Below are positions 5,377 to 7,108 of a DNA stretch of 7,108 nt, in pieces. The DNA lies in assembly GCA_003139735.1 (NCBI GenBank), contig PLGA01000443.1, forward strand, positions 3,912 to 11,019, read 5' to 3'. The notes below the pieces were generated by a model. The model did no database searches, was not told where the DNA came from, and saw only the letters and a program-made list of their open reading frames with translations. Within the stretch, counting starts at the first letter, position 1. Each line of letters opens with the position of its first letter. Position numbers and translations under genes: made by a program. This stretch comes from Bryobacterales bacterium (GTDB taxonomy: Bacteria > Acidobacteriota > Terriglobia > Bryobacterales > Bryobacteraceae).

Positions 5377-6561
5377 ATGAACCCATGGGCAGCTAAGATC
5401 CGGGAAGGCGATGCGCGGGCGCTTGCCCGAGCGGCCACCGGAGTGGAGAACCGCGATCCGCTCGCGCTCGAGGTCCTGCGCGAATTGGCCCCCTTCACGG
5501 GCAGCGCGCGGATTATCGGGATCACGGGCCCGCCGGGCGCCGGCAAGAGCACTCTAGTGGACGCGCTGGCCGCGGCCATACGCCGCCAGGGGAAAACGGT
5601 CGCGATCGTCGCCGTGGATCCGAGCAGCCGCGTCTCCGGCGGCTCGATCCTGGGGGATCGCATCCGCATGCAGCGGCATCACGGCGACCCCGGCGTTTTT
5701 ATCCGCTCGATGGCCACGCGCGGCGCCGTGGGCGGACTGGCGCGGGCCACGGAAGACCTGGTGCGTCTGATGGACGCCGCCGGGAAAGACTTCGTGGTAA
5801 TCGAAACGGTGGGCACGGGCCAGGATGAGGTCGAGATCGCCGGGTTGGCGCAGGTGACCGTCGTGGTGCTGGTTCCCGGCATGGGCGACGACGTGCAGGC
5901 GCTCAAGGCGGGGATCATGGAGATCGCCGACATATTCGTGGTCAACAAGGCCGACCAACCCGGCGCCGACCGCGTGGAGCGGGAACTGCGCGCCATGTTG
6001 AGTCTGGGGGATAGCGACCGGCCGGGCCCGGCGATAGTGCGCACGGTGGCGACTGAAGGCACGGGCGCGGAGGAATTGCTGGAGGCCGTCGAGCACGCGC
6101 CGAAACCCACAGAAAAACAAGGCAGGCGGACCCGCAGAGACGGTGGGTGCCCCGGCCCGCCCCACATACGCATCGATCATCTGGGCATCGCGGTGAAGAG
6201 CTTGCAAGAGGCGCTCGGTTTCTACGAGAGTCTCGGCCTGCAAGCGGCCAGCCGCGAAAGCGTGGCGGCTGAGAAAGTGCTCGTCGCCATGCTGCCCGCG
6301 GGCGAATCGCGGCTGGAGCTGCTGGAGCCTTCCGCGCCCGATTCCCCCATCGCGAAGTTCCTCGAAAAGCGCGGCCCCGGGCTGCACCATGTGGCGCTGC
6401 GCGTGCCGGACCTCAACGCGGCTGTGGAGCGGCTGCGCGCTTCCGGCGCCAGGCTGTTGAACGAGCCGCGGCCGGGCGCGGGCGGCCATCTTTACGTGTT
6501 CATCCATCCGGCCTCCACCGGCGGCGTCCTGATGGAACTCATACAGGAGAGCGAAACGTGA
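5377..6561 (+). CDS. MeaB-type GTPase fused to methylmalonyl-CoA epimerase
   Basis: MeaB is the G-protein chaperone that loads and protects adenosylcobalamin on methylmalonyl-CoA mutase; the epimerase supplies the (R)-methylmalonyl-CoA that mutase uses. Both are joined here in 394 residues. Residues 1-240 are MeaB: Walker [10 protein letters not shown] (51-59), AVDPSS (79-84), [12 protein letters not shown] (88-99), ETVGTGQDE (143-151) and the guanine-specific NKAD (190-193). Residues 264-394 are a complete epimerase (VOC fold), with likely metal ligands H268 in DHLGIAV, a residue in LELLEP (313-318), H338 in LHHVAL and E387 in LMELIQ. The usual MeaB C-terminal dimerisation segment, some 70 residues, is absent, replaced by a short Arg/Gly/Pro linker (about 242-263). 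The ATG at 5377 has no clear Shine-Dalgarno, but the N terminus ([13 protein letters not shown]) matches MeaB. It overlaps the next gene by 4 bp. Confidence 0.93.
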   Translation: MNPWAAKIREGDARALARAATGVENRDPLALEVLRELAPFTGSARIIGITGPPGAGKSTLVDALAAAIRRQGKTVAIVAVDPSSRVSGGSILGDRIRMQRHHGDPGVFIRSMATRGAVGGLARATEDLVRLMDAAGKDFVVIETVGTGQDEVEIAGLAQVTVVVLVPGMGDDVQALKAGIMEIADIFVVNKADQPGADRVERELRAMLSLGDSDRPGPAIVRTVATEGTGAEELLEAVEHAPKPTEKQGRRTRRDGGCPGPPHIRIDHLGIAVKSLQEALGFYESLGLQAASRESVAAEKVLVAMLPAGESRLELLEPSAPDSPIAKFLEKRGPGLHHVALRVPDLNAAVERLRASGARLLNEPRPGAGGHLYVFIHPASTGGVLMELIQESET

Positions 6562-7108
6562 AACCGGAAATTGGAATCATCGGCGGCAGCGGGCTCTACT
6601 CCATGCCTGGATTCGAGGCGCAAGAGGAGAAGTACATCGATACGCCCTTCGGGCGGCCGTCGGATAATTATGTGGTCGGCATGCTGGCGGGCCGCGAGGT
6701 GGCGTTTCTGGCGCGCCACGGGCGGGGGCATCTCCATACGCCATCGGAGCTGAACTTCCGGGCGAACATCTTCGGCATGAAGGCGCTGGGCGTGGAGCGC
6801 ATCATTTCCCTGAGCGCGGTTGGTTCGCTGAAAGAGGAGCACGGGCCGCAGGATTTCGTGATCCCGGACCAGTTCTTCGACCGCACGCGAGGCCGTGTCT
6901 CGACCTTCTTCGGCGATGGCCTGGTGGCGCACATCAGCTTCGCCGACCCGGTGTGTCCGGAATTGTCCGAACTGGTGTCGCGCGCCTGCCAGGCCGCCGG
7001 CGTCAAAGCGAAAAAGGGCGGCACGTACCTCTGCATGGAAGGTCCCGCCTTCTCGACCAAGGCGGAATCCGGCGTGTACCGCTCCTGGGGCATGGACGTG
7101 ATCGGCAT
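6558..7108 (+). CDS. mtnP: methylthioadenosine phosphorylase-family protein, 3' end cut by the window
   Basis: MtnP cleaves 5'-methylthioadenosine with phosphate to adenine and 5-methylthioribose 1-phosphate, feeding methionine and adenine salvage. The first 183 residues of an expected 280-300 are present with no stop. The start is a GTG at 6558, with AGGAG (6545-6549) eight bases upstream; the GTG overlaps the TGA of the fusion gene (GTGA), so translation is coupled. Visible motifs of PNP/MTAP family 2: [10 protein letters not shown] (5-14, phosphate loop), ARHGRGH (52-58, phosphate binding), [12 protein letters not shown] (61-72), SAVGSLKEE (86-94), DQFFDRT (104-110) and [12 protein letters not shown] (160-171, substrate site). 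SAVGSL, where several MTAPs have TACGSL, leaves room for other 6-amino- or 6-oxopurine substrates or 5'-deoxyadenosine. Confidence 0.93.
   Translation, partial: MKPEIGIIGGSGLYSMPGFEAQEEKYIDTPFGRPSDNYVVGMLAGREVAFLARHGRGHLHTPSELNFRANIFGMKALGVERIISLSAVGSLKEEHGPQDFVIPDQFFDRTRGRVSTFFGDGLVAHISFADPVCPELSELVSRACQAAGVKAKKGGTYLCMEGPAFSTKAESGVYRSWGMDVIG

Noticed and set aside
4383..5396. 337-codon + strand frame overlapping the Gfo/Idh/MocA gene and running into the intergenic repeats
   Set aside because: Low-complexity Arg/Gly/Ala/His translation in a second frame of a confident gene; no start signal.
1..7108. CRISPR array, tRNA or rRNA gene, insertion sequence or prophage
   Set aside because: No regularly spaced direct repeats, cloverleaf, transposase, integrase or phage gene was seen. 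vapBC is the only accessory module.

Overview
The window is a dense, high-GC bacterial chromosome segment with eight protein genes and no stretch over 110 bases without a gene. Tat-exported Gfo/Idh/MocA and sulfatase-fold proteins, a PgsA/RodZ pair, and a methylmalonyl-CoA GTPase joined to the epimerase suggest an Acidobacteriota-type organism (Bryobacter/Solibacter-like). That assignment is inference from gene content; no rRNA or other marker is present.

Layout. At 90-332 (+) lies a small secreted CxxCH protein. It converges on a Tat-exported sulfatase-fold protein (372-1574, -) across a strong GC hairpin. The sulfatase gene diverges from pgsA (1669-2361, +). pgsA converges on a rodZ-like gene (2295-3245, -), and the two coding ends overlap by 67 bp. 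Diverging from rodZ is a vapBC toxin-antitoxin pair (3341-4007, +), then a Tat-exported Gfo/Idh/MocA oxidoreductase (4069-5268, +) with its own TATAAT box. A 108-bp gap holds two mirror-image REP-like hairpins. The last two genes are translationally coupled: a MeaB GTPase/methylmalonyl-CoA epimerase fusion (5377-6561, +) and a methylthioadenosine-phosphorylase-family gene (from 6558) cut by the window end.

How the genes fit together. PgsA (phospholipid synthesis) and RodZ (cell shape) are envelope functions. The fusion protein serves the B12-dependent methylmalonyl-CoA pathway, and the coupled phosphorylase may salvage methylthioadenosine or the 5'-deoxyadenosine lost from adenosylcobalamin. 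VapBC is a self-contained module. The sulfatase-fold and Gfo/Idh/MocA proteins look like independent envelope or sugar-related functions.

Most notable points: the sulfatase-fold protein has lost its nucleophile and several metal ligands; the MeaB/epimerase fusion lacks the usual MeaB C-terminal dimerisation region and has a linker that may derive from a REP-like repeat; the REP-like pair shows a compensatory stem change; and two unrelated genes for exported proteins share a roughly 33-nt 5' leader.
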